Shown: one piece after another, positions 52,173 through 60,391 of the stretch
How the letters are laid out: the number at the start of each line of letters is the position of its first letter
How positions within the stretch are numbered: position 1 is the first letter of the stretch
From: an uncultured Clostridia bacterium
Lineage (GTDB): Bacteria; Bacillota; Clostridia; Christensenellales; CAG-138
Direction of reading: 5' to 3'
Length of the DNA: 64,000 nucleotides
Assembly (NCBI GenBank): GCA_934633985.1
Contig: CAKTYU010000003.1
Location: forward strand, 108,773 to 172,772
Notes under the pieces: model-generated
What the model saw: only the letters and a program-made list of their open reading frames with translations
Told to the model about the DNA's origin: nothing
Database searches by the model: none
Program-made: the position numbers and the translations under genes

Positions 52173-53585
52173 CTATGCGCCGAAGCCGAAGGTGTTTATG
52201 AGCAGCAGCCATGCAAGGCCGTAATAGGCCACGACGGCTGTAAGGTCGTTCAGCGTGGTTATCAGCGGGCCGGAGGCCACGGCGGGGTCTACCCCAAGCC
52301 GCTTGAACAGCAGCGGCACGCTGGTGCCGACTATGCTGGATACCACCATGGCCAGAAGCAGCGCCACGCCTATGCAGCCCGATATGCCGAAGGCGAAGGC
52401 GGCGGTCTTTGCCTTGAAGAGCATTATGTAGAGCCCCACCGCGCAGCAGGAGGCTATGCCCAGTATCACGCCGTTGAAAAGGCCTATGCGCCCCTCCTTA
52501 AAAACTAACTCCAGCTTCTGCCTGCCGGTAAGGCTGGCGTCCATGAGCACGCGGATCGTCACCGCAAGGGACTGGGTGCCCACGTTGCCCGCCATGTCCA
52601 GTATGAGGGACTGGAAGCTGACTATTATGGTGAGCTGGGCCATTATGTTTTCAAACAGCCCCACCACGCCGGACACCACCAGGCCCAGTACCATCAGTAT
52701 CAGCAGCCAGGGCAGGCGCTTTTTGATGCTCTGCATGATGGGCTCGTTGAGATCCTCCTCCGCCGTCAAGCCCGCCAGCTTTGCGTAATCGTCGCCCAGC
52801 TCCTCGTCCACCACCTGGACGATGCTCTGGGAGGTGACCACGCCCAACAGCCTGTTGTCGTTGCTCAGCACCGGTATGGAGTCCTCCGAATAGTCCTTTA
52901 TGCGCTCCAGACAGTCCTCTATCTGCTCCCGTGCGTAAAGGTAGGGGTAGGAGGTGGCTATTATATCCTCAAGATCCCTGTTTTCCCGGGAAATAATCAG
53001 GTCCTTCAGGTCTATCGCCCCATAGTACGCCCCCTTTTCCGTGACGTATATGGTGGATATGTTGTCGTTTTCGGCCGCCTGGCTTATAAGGTCCGCCATG
53101 GCGCCCTTTATGGTGCTTCCCCGCTGTATGACGATATAGTTGGTGGTCATTATGCTGCCCACCTCGTCCTCGTCGAAGGCGTCCACCATGGCTATGTCGC
53201 GGCGGCTGCCCTCGTCCATCAGGTCTATGAGCATCTCCCGCTGCTCCCTCGGCATTTCCTTGAGGCAGGCTATGGCCTTGTCGGGGTCCATGCGGGAAAG
53301 TATGTCTACCTTCTTGCGTATGTTCAGCTCGTCTATGTAGACGTAGGGGTGGTCTACAAATTCAAATACGTCGGAAAGCTCGTCGCTGTCCAATATGCCG
53401 TAGAGCTTCCTGCGTTCTACGGGGGTTAGCTCCTCCAGCACCTCCGCTATATCCCTCTGGTGGTAGTCCGAGAGCCGGTCCTTCATGGCCCGGGGGGAAA
53501 TGCCGCTCCTTATTATCTTTGCCAGCTCCTCCGAATAGTTGCGGAGCACCGGCTGCTCTTCCGGTGAATTCCTGATGTTGTCCAT
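52173..53585 (-). CDS. mgtE: Magnesium transporter MgtE
   Basis: A 470-residue Mg2+ channel/transporter. Residues ~20-140 form the acidic helical N domain (ALTPVERRKLY-type repeats, ELSDVFEFV), ~140-270 the paired CBS domains that sense Mg (SIMTTNYIVIQRGSTIKGAM, DSIPVLSNDNRLLGVVT), and ~300-470 five membrane segments with the pore motif NVGTQSLAV and PLITTLNDLTAV. GGAGGT lies 7 bases before ATG 53585. A ~270-base leader with a small ORF and hairpins precedes it. Confidence 0.95.
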   Translation of the reverse strand: MDNIRNSPEEQPVLRNYSEELAKIIRSGISPRAMKDRLSDYHQRDIAEVLEELTPVERRKLYGILDSDELSDVFEFVDHPYVYIDELNIRKKVDILSRMDPDKAIACLKEMPREQREMLIDLMDEGSRRDIAMVDAFDEDEVGSIMTTNYIVIQRGSTIKGAMADLISQAAENDNISTIYVTEKGAYYGAIDLKDLIISRENRDLEDIIATSYPYLYAREQIEDCLERIKDYSEDSIPVLSNDNRLLGVVTSQSIVQVVDEELGDDYAKLAGLTAEEDLNEPIMQSIKKRLPWLLILMVLGLVVSGVVGLFENIMAQLTIIVSFQSLILDMAGNVGTQSLAVTIRVLMDASLTGRQKLELVFKEGRIGLFNGVILGIASCCAVGLYIMLFKAKTAAFAFGISGCIGVALLLAMVVSSIVGTSVPLLFKRLGVDPAVASGPLITTLNDLTAVVAYYGLAWLLLINTFGFGA

Positions 53586-53872
53586 TATCCATACCTCCGA
53601 TTTCCTTCAAACCAAAACACGGCGCACGCAAATGAGCGCTCGCCAGGGGCAATGATAGCCTGCTGTTGCTTAAAGAAGTATGGCTAAGGCTGAATGATTA
53701 TGTGATATGCTTATGCCGCTATATGCCGCGGGTGCGAGCCATGAACCGGCACAAGTGAACGCCTTCAGCCGAAGCCTGCGTTTCTCTGCAACTGCAACTG
53801 TCGTCCATGAGCTCACCTCCGTTTGTTCCCATTATTAACTGAATTATAACACAGTATCCCCTCGGTAGTAAA
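53586..53872 (-). promoter_or_regulatory. Structured leader and promoter of mgtE
   Basis: On the minus strand: TTTACT (53867-53872), 18 bases, TATAAT (53843-53848), then GGAGGTGAGCTC and a small ORF (53719-53808). GGTG-AGC near its start can pair with GCTCGCACC near its end; AACGC/GCGTT forms an inner stem. Further down GGCGAGCGC/GCGTGCGCC forms a hairpin followed by GTGTTTTGGTTT, a possible attenuator, just before the mgtE ribosome site. I could not match it to the M-box core. No other gene lies in this gap. Confidence 0.5.
53719..53808 (-). CDS. Possible 29-residue leader peptide upstream of mgtE
   Basis: ATG 53808 follows an excellent GGAGGT site with 6 bases between. The predicted peptide starts MDDSCSCRETQ and ends RTRGI; it has three cysteines and several arginines and matches nothing I know. 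Its codons overlap the stems of the leader, so translation would change the RNA fold, as in other leader-peptide systems. It may equally be a chance ORF inside a structured RNA. Confidence 0.4.
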   Translation of the reverse strand: MDDSCSCRETQASAEGVHLCRFMARTRGI

Positions 53873-53873
53873 C

Positions 53874-53901
53874 AAAAAAAGCGGGAAAACCCCGCTTTAT
53901 A
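53874..53901 (-). terminator. Terminator of the SNF transporter/HD-remnant unit
   Basis: AAAGCGGG / CCCGCTTT stem followed on the minus strand by a run of T, directly upstream of the mgtE promoter. Confidence 0.8.
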
Positions 53902-53916
53902 ATGCTTTTTTTATGC

Positions 53917-54129
53917 TTATCCCTTAGCGCCCAGGCCCAGCGCCTCCGCCTCCGTCCTCATGCCCTTTACGGTGAGCTCGTCCACCGCGAAAAGGCTCCT
54001 TTCAAGGCCGGTCTCGGGCTGCGCCTCCTCGGTGCATATACCGTAGCCGTGGGAGATTATGGCCCGCCAGTGCTCCTCGGTGGTGTGCTTTTTAAGTATC
54101 TCCTCCGCCCTTTCAAGCGTCAGCTTCAT
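53917..54129 (-). CDS. Small HD-domain remnant protein
   Basis: A 70-residue frame with a good ribosome site (AAGGAGATG). The middle (AEEILKKHTTEEHWRAIISHGYGICTEEAQPETGLERSLFAVDEL is spread over residues ~8-52) matches the central part of HD-type phosphohydrolases, which are normally ~180 residues. The N-terminal half with the first HD metal ligands is missing, and the end (RTEAEALGLG) resembles the family's far C-terminus, as if ~60 residues between were deleted. Catalysis is unlikely. It follows the SNF transporter by 18 bases and may be a decayed or re-purposed gene. Confidence 0.55.
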   Translation of the reverse strand: MKLTLERAEEILKKHTTEEHWRAIISHGYGICTEEAQPETGLERSLFAVDELTVKGMRTEAEALGLGAKG

Positions 54130-54147
54130 ATAATAAGCATCTCCTTT

Positions 54148-55575
54148 TTAGCCAAAGAATGTCTGTATCTGTGCGTAAAGGACTATGACCATTATAACAG
54201 GAACGATGTACTTAAAGCAAATATTGTAGAACCCTTCCGCCCGGTATACGTGGCCGGAGCAGGCGACCTCCTCCTTGACCATCCTGTTCCCGAACACCCA
54301 GCCTATGATTATGCTCATGGCAAGGGAGCCCAGGGGCATGAGTATGCCCTCCGCGATCATGTCGTAAAAGTCCAGCCAGTCCGCCGTGGCGCCCACGGTG
54401 GGCAAGCCGAAGGTTATGGCGGGGTTGTTTATCAGCGCGCCGCCTGCAACGTTGGTGCCGAGGCCGTCCAGCGCCGTGGGCAGGCCCACTATGAATATGA
54501 CCGTCGCCATTATCGCGGTTATGCTCTTGCGGTCGGCCTTCCTGCCCTTCTCCAGCCTCTTGTCTATGATGTAGGCGGTGTTGACCTCAAGCAGTGATAT
54601 GGACGAGGTTATGGCCGCTATAAACACGAGAGTGTAGAACAGGAAGCCCATCAGGCTGCCTATGAAGCCGCCCATGCCGTCCATGAACACCCTCTGGAGG
54701 GTGTTGAATATCAGGCCGGGGCCCTGGCCGTAATCCATGCCGAAGGCAGAGCAGGCGGGCATCACCGCCATGCCTGCCATTACGGCAACTATGGTATCCG
54801 CAACGGGTATTATGACGGTGTTGCTGTTGAGATCCTCGCTCTTGGAGAGATAGGAGCCGTAGGTTATCATTGCGCCCATGCCGAGGGAGAGGGAGAAGAA
54901 CATCTGCCCCGCCGCGGACTTGAGCACGTCGAAGAAGGACTTCAGGCTGTCGAAAACCGAGAAGTCCGGCACGAACATGAACTTATAGCCCTCTATGGCG
55001 CCGGGCTGGCAGGCCACGTATACTATCACCGTAACCAGCATCACCGCTAGGGCGGGCATCGCCACCTTGGAGAACCTCTCTATGCCGCCGGATATGCCGC
55101 CCATGACTATGAGTATATTGAGCAGCATGAACAGTGCGTAAAAACCTACCATGCCGGGCATGTTGGCTATCCACGCGCCGAAGAAGCCCTCCGCGCCGAA
55201 GCCCGTGCCGCCGAACATATTTACGAGGAAGCCCAGCATGTAGCGCATCACCATGCCGCCCAGCACGCTGTAAAAGCCCAGTATGAAGAAGGCGGAGCCC
55301 ACGCCCATATAGCCCACCCAGGGGAGCCTCTTGCTCAGCGCCCTGTATGCGCCCACGGCGCCCTTGCCGGTCCTGCGGCCTATGGTGAGCTCGCCCAGCA
55401 TCACGGCGAAACCCACGAATACCACCAGAAGCAGGTATATCATTAGGAAGGCGCCGCCGCCGTTTGCGCCCATCTTATACGGGAAGCCCCATATATTGCC
55501 CAGTCCTACCGCGGAGCCTATGGCCGCCATGAGGAAGCCGAAGTTTGAGCTCCATTGTCCCTTGTTGTTTTCCAT
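54148..55575 (-). CDS. Sodium-dependent transporter, SNF (neurotransmitter:sodium symporter) family
   Basis: A 475-residue membrane protein with about eleven to twelve segments. SNFGFLMAAIGSAVGLGNIWGFPY is the family signature in segment 1 (unwound glycine region that binds sodium and substrate), and SLGMGAMITYGSYL corresponds to segment 6. It imports amino acids or related compounds with sodium; tryptophan, tyrosine or small neutral amino acids are known family substrates. This fits an amino-acid fermenter. The HD remnant gene follows closely. Confidence 0.92.
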   Translation of the reverse strand: MENNKGQWSSNFGFLMAAIGSAVGLGNIWGFPYKMGANGGGAFLMIYLLLVVFVGFAVMLGELTIGRRTGKGAVGAYRALSKRLPWVGYMGVGSAFFILGFYSVLGGMVMRYMLGFLVNMFGGTGFGAEGFFGAWIANMPGMVGFYALFMLLNILIVMGGISGGIERFSKVAMPALAVMLVTVIVYVACQPGAIEGYKFMFVPDFSVFDSLKSFFDVLKSAAGQMFFSLSLGMGAMITYGSYLSKSEDLNSNTVIIPVADTIVAVMAGMAVMPACSAFGMDYGQGPGLIFNTLQRVFMDGMGGFIGSLMGFLFYTLVFIAAITSSISLLEVNTAYIIDKRLEKGRKADRKSITAIMATVIFIVGLPTALDGLGTNVAGGALINNPAITFGLPTVGATADWLDFYDMIAEGILMPLGSLAMSIIIGWVFGNRMVKEEVACSGHVYRAEGFYNICFKYIVPVIMVIVLYAQIQTFFG

Positions 55576-55730
55576 GCCTTGATTTCCCCCTGTTTTTACT
55601 TTGCCGCTTTAACATAATAAAAATAAATATATTAAAATAGACTAATTTACAATAACACAACCCCCGCCGCCCCGTCAACATTTATTCACAAATAACTCAT
55701 ATTATCATCTATTTTGCATAAATAGCGGCA

Positions 55731-55757
55731 AAAAAGCCGCGTTCTGCGGCTTTTTCG
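55731..55757. terminator. Terminator downstream of alanine racemase
   Basis: AAAAAGCCGC / GCGGCTTTTT with a 5-base loop; T run on both strands. It closes the minus-strand alr gene. The rest of the 55576-55834 gap is AT-rich promoter sequence of the SNF gene. Confidence 0.85.
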
Positions 55758-55834
55758 GGTTGCTTTGTGCATTTTTAAGCAATGTTTTCTTCGGTGGCCT
55801 ATGCCGCCGCTTTTTCCGGATAATATATTTACTG

Positions 55835-56968
55835 CTATTCGTGTACGTAAACTCTCGGTACCCGGGAGGTGATGAGGCAGGTGAGCTCGTAATTGATGGT
55901 CCCTACCACCTTGCCCACTTCCTCGGCGGTCATGCCTGCGCCGCCCCAGAGGGTGACTTCGTCGCCTGCACCTATGCTGTCGTCGCCGGTGACGTCTATC
56001 ATGTGCATATCCATGCATATACGGCCCACCTGCCTGAATTTTTTGCCGTGTATCACGTCGTATGAGGCGTTGCTTATGCGGCGGGGGTGTCCGTCCGCAT
56101 AGCCCGCGGTTATAACCGCCGTGCGTATGGGCTTGTCGCTTATGAAGGTCCTGCCGTAGCTTATGGAGGTCCCCGCGGGCAGGTCGCGCACCTGAGCCAC
56201 CCGGGATTTAAGGGTAAGCACAGGCTTGAGCTCGCCCTTGCGGGGCTCGCTGTCGGGGTACATGCCGTATAGCATTATGCCCTCCCGTACCATGTCCAAA
56301 TGGGCCTCGGGGTGGGCGAGTATGGCCGCGGAGTTGCTGGCGTGGCACACCTCCGGGCGCAGCCCCTTGGCTGTAAGGGCGTTGAGGACGGTTGTGTAGT
56401 TCTTGAACTGCCACGCGGTGTACTCGTCCTCTGAGGGGGTATCCGCCACGGAGAAGTGGGTGAACATGCCCTTTACGGCTATGCCGGGGATATTATATAT
56501 GCGCTCGATGGTATCGGCGGCGGCGAGGGCCGCCTCCTCGCCCTGGGCGAATATGCCGGTGCGACTCATGCCGGTATCTATCTTTATATGCACGTTGAGG
56601 TTCACGCCGGCCTCCGTCGCATATCTGCCGAATTCCAGCGCCGTGCGCTCGTCCTGCACCGCCTGGGTTATATCGTATCTGGCGAGCGTCTCGGCGTACT
56701 TTTCGGGGGTATAGCCCAGTATGAGTATGGGCCTGGTTATGCCCCCCTCCCGAAGCTCTATCGCCTCGGCCAGGCAGGCCACCGCGAAGAAGTCCGCCCC
56801 CTGCCTCTCCAAAAAAAGGCCGCAGTGTACCGCTCCGTGGCCGTATGCGTTGGCCTTTATGACGCAGAGCACCTTTTTGCCCGTGCGCCGCGCTATTTCA
56901 AAGTTGTGCTTTAGCGCCGCCATGTCTATTTCCGCCCATGTGCGGTACTTGGGATCGATATTGACCAT
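55835..56968 (-). CDS. alr: Alanine racemase
   Basis: The PLP enzyme that makes D-alanine for the cell wall; 377 residues. The PLP lysine is in CVIKANAYGHGAV near residue 38, the catalytic tyrosine in ITAGYADGHPRR, and GRICMDMHMIDVT closes the C-terminal barrel. RBS AAGGAGG. It has its own promoter region, in which the motif GTTCGTTT occurs twice in tandem (near 57001-57020), and a terminator. No Tri or other paralogue is seen. Confidence 0.96.
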   Translation of the reverse strand: MVNIDPKYRTWAEIDMAALKHNFEIARRTGKKVLCVIKANAYGHGAVHCGLFLERQGADFFAVACLAEAIELREGGITRPILILGYTPEKYAETLARYDITQAVQDERTALEFGRYATEAGVNLNVHIKIDTGMSRTGIFAQGEEAALAAADTIERIYNIPGIAVKGMFTHFSVADTPSEDEYTAWQFKNYTTVLNALTAKGLRPEVCHASNSAAILAHPEAHLDMVREGIMLYGMYPDSEPRKGELKPVLTLKSRVAQVRDLPAGTSISYGRTFISDKPIRTAVITAGYADGHPRRISNASYDVIHGKKFRQVGRICMDMHMIDVTGDDSIGAGDEVTLWGGAGMTAEEVGKVVGTINYELTCLITSRVPRVYVHE

Positions 56969-57090
56969 GTTGAGCCTCCTTGCATTTTTTGTTTGATTTT
57001 TGTTCGTTTTTTGTTCGTTTATGTTATAGACTTGTCATAGAGAGAGGTTTTTCCGTTTTTATTTTAGAACAACCGCGGGCTTTTTGCAAC

Positions 57091-57118
57091 AAAAAAGGCC
57101 GCCCACAAGGCGGTCTTT
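57091..57118. terminator. Terminator downstream of the 57143 gene
   Basis: GGCCGCC / GGCGGTC stem with a 5-base loop; six T on the minus strand and TCTTTTT on the + strand. Confidence 0.75.
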
Positions 57119-57142
57119 TTATAAATTATTTCTTTTCTCGGC

Positions 57143-57556
57143 CTATTTCCTTTTCCCGAACAGCTTAGCCATGCCCTCGGACACGGCGTTCAGGTTTTCA
57201 ATGCTCTCGGACAGCGCCTCAAAGTCTATGGACTGGAGCTGGCGCATCGTCTCGATAAGCTCCACCGTGGCCTCCGTCAGGCTCCTGCTGCCCACCCTTG
57301 TAAGCTCGGTTATGCCCTCGCTCATCTCAACAAAGTCCACCTGCTGCAATTCATCTACCACAGCGGAAAGCTGGTTCACGGTGCTGTCCGCGTTTGCCAG
57401 TATGCTGTTCGCCCTGGGAAGCACCACCGCGGCGCTCACGAGCGCCACAGCCGCCACCAGCACACAGGCCACGGTACGTATGAGATCCATTTTGTGCATC
57501 TTCCTTAGCAGCCTTGCCTGCAGCTCCTCTGCGGCCTGTTTCTGCTCAGTCTCCAT
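57143..57556 (-). CDS. Small membrane protein with coiled-coil tail
   Basis: A 137-residue protein of unknown function. Residues ~1-25 are a charged helix, ~27-50 a single membrane segment (VACVLVAAVALVSAAVVLP), and ~52-137 a long amphipathic helix with heptad-like spacing (LSAVVDELQQVDFVEMSEGITELT and IETMRQLQSIDFEALSESIENLNAV), a repeated pattern of about 48 residues. It resembles the signalling-helix tails of receptor proteins but has no effector domain. RBS AAAGGGGGAA. Confidence 0.65.
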   Translation of the reverse strand: METEQKQAAEELQARLLRKMHKMDLIRTVACVLVAAVALVSAAVVLPRANSILANADSTVNQLSAVVDELQQVDFVEMSEGITELTRVGSRSLTEATVELIETMRQLQSIDFEALSESIENLNAVSEGMAKLFGKRK

Positions 57557-57576
57557 ATTATTCCCCCTTTATGCCC

Positions 57577-58047
57577 TTATTTTACTATTTCGCCGTACTC
57601 GGCGCTTATGAACTCCTTCAACCGCTCCGGGTCCAGCAGCAGCATCTGCCCCCGTATGCCGGCGCTTACTGCTATCCTGTCGAAAAGCTGGGCGGTTTCC
57701 TCTATATATGTTGGAAGCTGCTTTTTCATGCCTATGGGTGAGCAGCCCCCCCGAATATACCCCGTCAGCACAGGCAGCTCCTTCACGTGTATCATCTCGG
57801 CCCTTTTATTGCCGGATATGGCAGCCGCCTTTTTAAGGTCAACCTCCTCCCCCACCGGCACGCAGCACACGAAAAGGCCGTTTTTGTCCCCCCTCAGCAC
57901 CAGCGTCTTGAAGGCGCTGTCCGGGTCCAGCCCCAGCTCCGCCGCGGCGTGTACGCCGGAAAGATCATTTTCGTCATATGCGTACTCCCGCGCCTCAAAG
58001 TCAATGCCCGCGGCGGCGAGCATACGCATGGGATTGGTGGTTACCAT
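57577..58047 (-). CDS. ybaK: Cys-tRNA(Pro)/Cys-tRNA(Cys) deacylase (YbaK/EbsC)
   Basis: A 156-residue cytosolic editing factor that removes cysteine wrongly attached to tRNA-Pro. KTLVLRGDKNGLFVCCVPVGEEVDLKKAA and the RGGCSPIGMKK segment are the family core, with the functional lysine in FKTLVLRG. RBS AAGGGGATA; it follows the SdpI-like gene by 2 bases and so belongs to that transcript. A Cys-tRNA editing role agrees with an active cysteine metabolism, but the family is widespread. Confidence 0.88.
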   Translation of the reverse strand: MVTTNPMRMLAAAGIDFEAREYAYDENDLSGVHAAAELGLDPDSAFKTLVLRGDKNGLFVCCVPVGEEVDLKKAAAISGNKRAEMIHVKELPVLTGYIRGGCSPIGMKKQLPTYIEETAQLFDRIAVSAGIRGQMLLLDPERLKEFISAEYGEIVK

Positions 58048-58049
58048 TG

Positions 58050-58745
58050 CTATATCCCCTTATGCTTTAGTATACCTGAGTATACCATCGGAAGCAGTAT
58101 CATTGCAACGAGCGCCGCTATGGCGACCACGGGCTTTGTCCAGCCTCCAACTATGGCCAACCCGCCGCACACGATCCATACAAACCCGGCAAAGCGGTGA
58201 GTCTTATCCCAGTTTTCGTCTGAGCTCAGCGTCCATGGTATCTTTATGCCCACAACGCCGTTGCGCCTGCACTTTGGCAGGTAATTTCCTATTATTATGA
58301 ACATTATGCCGAGTATGCCGCATACTATCCTGCCCATATCAAAGCTCACGCCCATGGCCGAATACAGCATTACCGGCACCAGTATAAGGCTCAGCACGGG
58401 TATTATCCAGCGGCACAGCCACATAAGCCTGGGAGATACCTTATCGGCCAGCTTATTCTCCTTTTCCCATCCACCAACGGCCTTTATGCTGACCGGGCGC
58501 ACCTTCACAAAGGGGCTGCCGGGATATATCTCCATGGCTATGCTGCATACAAGATTGATGAGCGCCAGTATGCCCGGCATGCCGAAGGCCGCCATGGCCT
58601 TGCTGCTCCAGCCGTTGGGCTGGTTGTCTATGCCCCAGTGTGTGGCCACCACGTCCGGCAGCCTGTCATACAGCGCTATGCCCAGCACTATGGGCAGCAG
58701 CGTTATCAAAGTCGTAATTACCGTCAGCTTACTTATCTTCTTCAT
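58050..58745 (-). CDS. SdpI-family membrane protein
   Basis: A 231-residue membrane protein with about six segments and the DUF1648/SdpI layout. YDRLPDVVATHWGIDNQPNGW near 26-46 is the characteristic periplasmic motif, and the C-terminal GNYLPKCRRNGVVGIKIPWTLSSDENWDKTHRFAG is the SdpI signature region. In Bacillus SdpI gives immunity to the SdpC toxin and recruits the repressor SdpR. Here it overlaps an ArsR-type gene by 17 bases, the same sdpR-sdpI pairing. No toxin gene is seen nearby. Confidence 0.85.
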   Translation of the reverse strand: MKKISKLTVITTLITLLPIVLGIALYDRLPDVVATHWGIDNQPNGWSSKAMAAFGMPGILALINLVCSIAMEIYPGSPFVKVRPVSIKAVGGWEKENKLADKVSPRLMWLCRWIIPVLSLILVPVMLYSAMGVSFDMGRIVCGILGIMFIIIGNYLPKCRRNGVVGIKIPWTLSSDENWDKTHRFAGFVWIVCGGLAIVGGWTKPVVAIAALVAMILLPMVYSGILKHKGI

Positions 58746-59013
58746 CGTCCTTACCTCTCATAAAGCCCCTGCACCAAAGCATTATCTCCTCAAATACGCT
58801 GGTGTTAAGCTGATAATATATAAAGTTCTTTTCCCGGTTCTCGTATATGAGGCCCGCCTTTTTAAGCTGGCTGAGGTGGTATGATACCGTGGCCTGTGTC
58901 ATGTCGAAATGCCCCGCTATATCTCCGGCGGACATCATGCCCCCCTTTAAAAGCTCCAGTATCTCCCGCCGCACCGGATCCCCGATGGCCCGAAAGGTCT
59001 CCTTCATTCCCAT
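58729..59013 (-). CDS. ArsR-family repressor (SdpR-like)
   Basis: A 94-residue winged-helix repressor. RAIGDPVRREILELLKGG, DIAGHFDMTQATVSYHLSQLKKAGL (recognition helix) and NREKNFIYYQLN (wing) are typical. No metal-binding cysteine motif is present, in keeping with SdpR. Several in-frame starts lie close together; ATG 59013 is placed 8 bases after AAGAAGG. It is the first gene of the unit with the SdpI-like and YbaK genes and has two matching operators upstream. Confidence 0.85.
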   Translation of the reverse strand: MGMKETFRAIGDPVRREILELLKGGMMSAGDIAGHFDMTQATVSYHLSQLKKAGLIYENREKNFIYYQLNTSVFEEIMLWCRGFMRGKDDEEDK

Positions 59014-59036
59014 CCGCATCACCTTCTTAGAATTTC

Positions 59037-59100
59037 ATCTAATTAGATATTACTCTAAATTGCAGCCCTCGTCAAGGGGCATTTAGATACTCTTCTAAAT
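59037..59100. promoter_or_regulatory. Two matching operators upstream of the ArsR gene
   Basis: ATTAGA-N6-TCTAAAT at 59043-59060 and ATTTAGA-N6-TCTAAAT at 59081-59100 share the same arms and spacer. A 12-bp perfect palindrome ATCTAATTAGAT (59037-59048) overlaps the first. Likely autoregulatory sites. Confidence 0.65.
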
Positions 59101-59110
59101 TTCTTTTTGC

Positions 59111-59184
59111 TTCACGCCCCCGCTGCTTTGTAGTATAATATCCTCAGCGGGTGATAAAAACACGGCCCCGTCGGGTGGGCCGTG
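59111..59184 (+). promoter_or_regulatory. Promoter and leader hairpin of the GNAT gene
   Basis: TTCACG (59111-59116), 17 bases, TATAAT (59134-59139), then a leader hairpin CACGGCCC / GGGCCGTG (59161-59168, 59177-59184). Confidence 0.45.
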
Positions 59185-59214
59185 CCGAATAATATTGCAG
59201 CGGGGTGTTTGCTT

Positions 59215-59736
59215 ATGCAGTTCATCAAGGCGGAGGAGAAACATATAGACGCAATCGAGGGGATATATTCCCGAATAATCGACGCCCAAGAGGCTGGCGG
59301 CAGCTTTGTAGGCTGGCAGCGGGGCGTTTACCCCACCCGCCAGACCGCGCTGGACGCGCTCGGGCGGGGCGACCTTTTTGTATGCGTGGACGGCGGGCAG
59401 GTCGCTGCCGCCGCCATAATCAACCGCATACAGGTGCCGGTATACGCAGAGGTGGGCTGGCTTTACCCTGCCGGGCCGGATGAGGTTATGGTGCTTCACA
59501 CCCTCGTGGTAGACCCGCTCCTGGCGGGGAGGGGCTACGGCTCCGCCTTTGTGGCCTTCTATGAAGGCTATGCGAAAAAGAACGGCTGCCCCGTGCTGCG
59601 CATGGACACCAACGAGAAAAACGCCGCCGCCCGCCGCCTTTACTCCCGCCTGGGCTACCGCGAGGCCGCCATCCTCCCCTGCGTCTTTAACGGCATAGAG
59701 GGCGTGGGGCTGGTGTGCATGGAGAAGAGGGTGTAA
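59215..59736 (+). CDS. GNAT-family N-acetyltransferase
   Basis: A 173-residue acetyltransferase. VMVLHTLVVDPLLAGRGYGSAFVAFYEGYA near 85-115 contains the acetyl-CoA loop (R-x-x-G-x-G/A), followed by MDTNEKNAAARRLYSRLGYRE, the usual last strand and helix. ATG 59215 (MQFIKAEEKHI) fits the family N-terminus; a start 33 bases upstream lies in the leader hairpin. The substrate, small molecule or protein, cannot be told. It is divergent from the ArsR unit. Confidence 0.85.
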   Translation: MQFIKAEEKHIDAIEGIYSRIIDAQEAGGSFVGWQRGVYPTRQTALDALGRGDLFVCVDGGQVAAAAIINRIQVPVYAEVGWLYPAGPDEVMVLHTLVVDPLLAGRGYGSAFVAFYEGYAKKNGCPVLRMDTNEKNAAARRLYSRLGYREAAILPCVFNGIEGVGLVCMEKRV

Positions 59737-59758
59737 GCAGGGGCCGTTCCCTTTGCAT

Positions 59759-60367
59759 TCAGAGCCTTTCTTCGCTGCTGCCGTCCTCACCGTTTTTTTC
59801 TATTACGACCGCGTTGCCGTTGGCGGTGACCGCAAAAACGTATGGCTGGTACGATATTCCCCCCGTTGCGAGCAAGTCCTTCGTCTGCGGGTCGAGCGTG
59901 ATATAATCAAAGTCAACCCCTATTACGGCGTTGCAGCCCAGCTCGTATGCCGCCTCCTTCAGCTCCCGCAACGCATTCCGGCGTATTTCCACAAGCGAGT
60001 TCAGCAGCTTATCCTTTACCCCGGTATCCGAGCCGAATACCGCCAAACCGCGGTCTACCGATATGGCGTCGTCGCCGGATATATAGCCCGAATACTTCGT
60101 TATAGTGTAGCCATCGAAGCTAAAGCCCGAGGTTATGAGCATTTTAGCCATAGCCCTCTTCTTTTTTTCCTCCTCCCTCCTTTCGGCGGCCGCCTCTTCC
60201 TCCTGCCGAGCCTTAAACTCAGCATACATTCTCACAGCTTTGTCAACATTACTATCTTCGATCACATAAGAAGTCCACGTCTCCTTGAGCAGCTTTTTTT
60301 CTTTTAAAAACGCCTTTAAGTCATTTTCGTCAAATCCATATTGCCGGCAAACATCCGATATCTTCAT
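59759..60367 (-). CDS. YbjQ-like (PF01906) domain protein with coiled-coil N-terminus
   Basis: A 202-residue protein. Residues 1-50 are a small helical part, 50-75 a charged coiled coil (KARQEEEAAAERREEEKKKRA), and ~85-190 a YbjQ/DUF74 domain: ITSGFSFDGYTITKYSGYISGDD, AVFGSDTG, LVEIRRNALRELKEAAYELGCNAVIGVDFDY. That domain forms pentameric rings in known structures and was once proposed to bind metals. Function here unknown. The next gene upstream on the same strand is a small zinc-ribbon gene, 24 bases away. Confidence 0.75.
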   Translation of the reverse strand: MKISDVCRQYGFDENDLKAFLKEKKLLKETWTSYVIEDSNVDKAVRMYAEFKARQEEEAAAERREEEKKKRAMAKMLITSGFSFDGYTITKYSGYISGDDAISVDRGLAVFGSDTGVKDKLLNSLVEIRRNALRELKEAAYELGCNAVIGVDFDYITLDPQTKDLLATGGISYQPYVFAVTANGNAVVIEKNGEDGSSEERL

Positions 60368-60391
60368 AATTATGCCCCCACTATTAAATAT

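Noticed and set aside
53586..53872. M-box magnesium riboswitch upstream of mgtE
   Set aside because: The expected conserved core segments were not found by eye on either strand. A covariance search would settle it, so the region is listed only as an unassigned leader.
56996..57025. LexA-type box in the alr promoter from the repeated GTTCGTTT motif
   Set aside because: The two copies are direct repeats without the inverted partner (GAAC...GTTC) that a LexA site needs.
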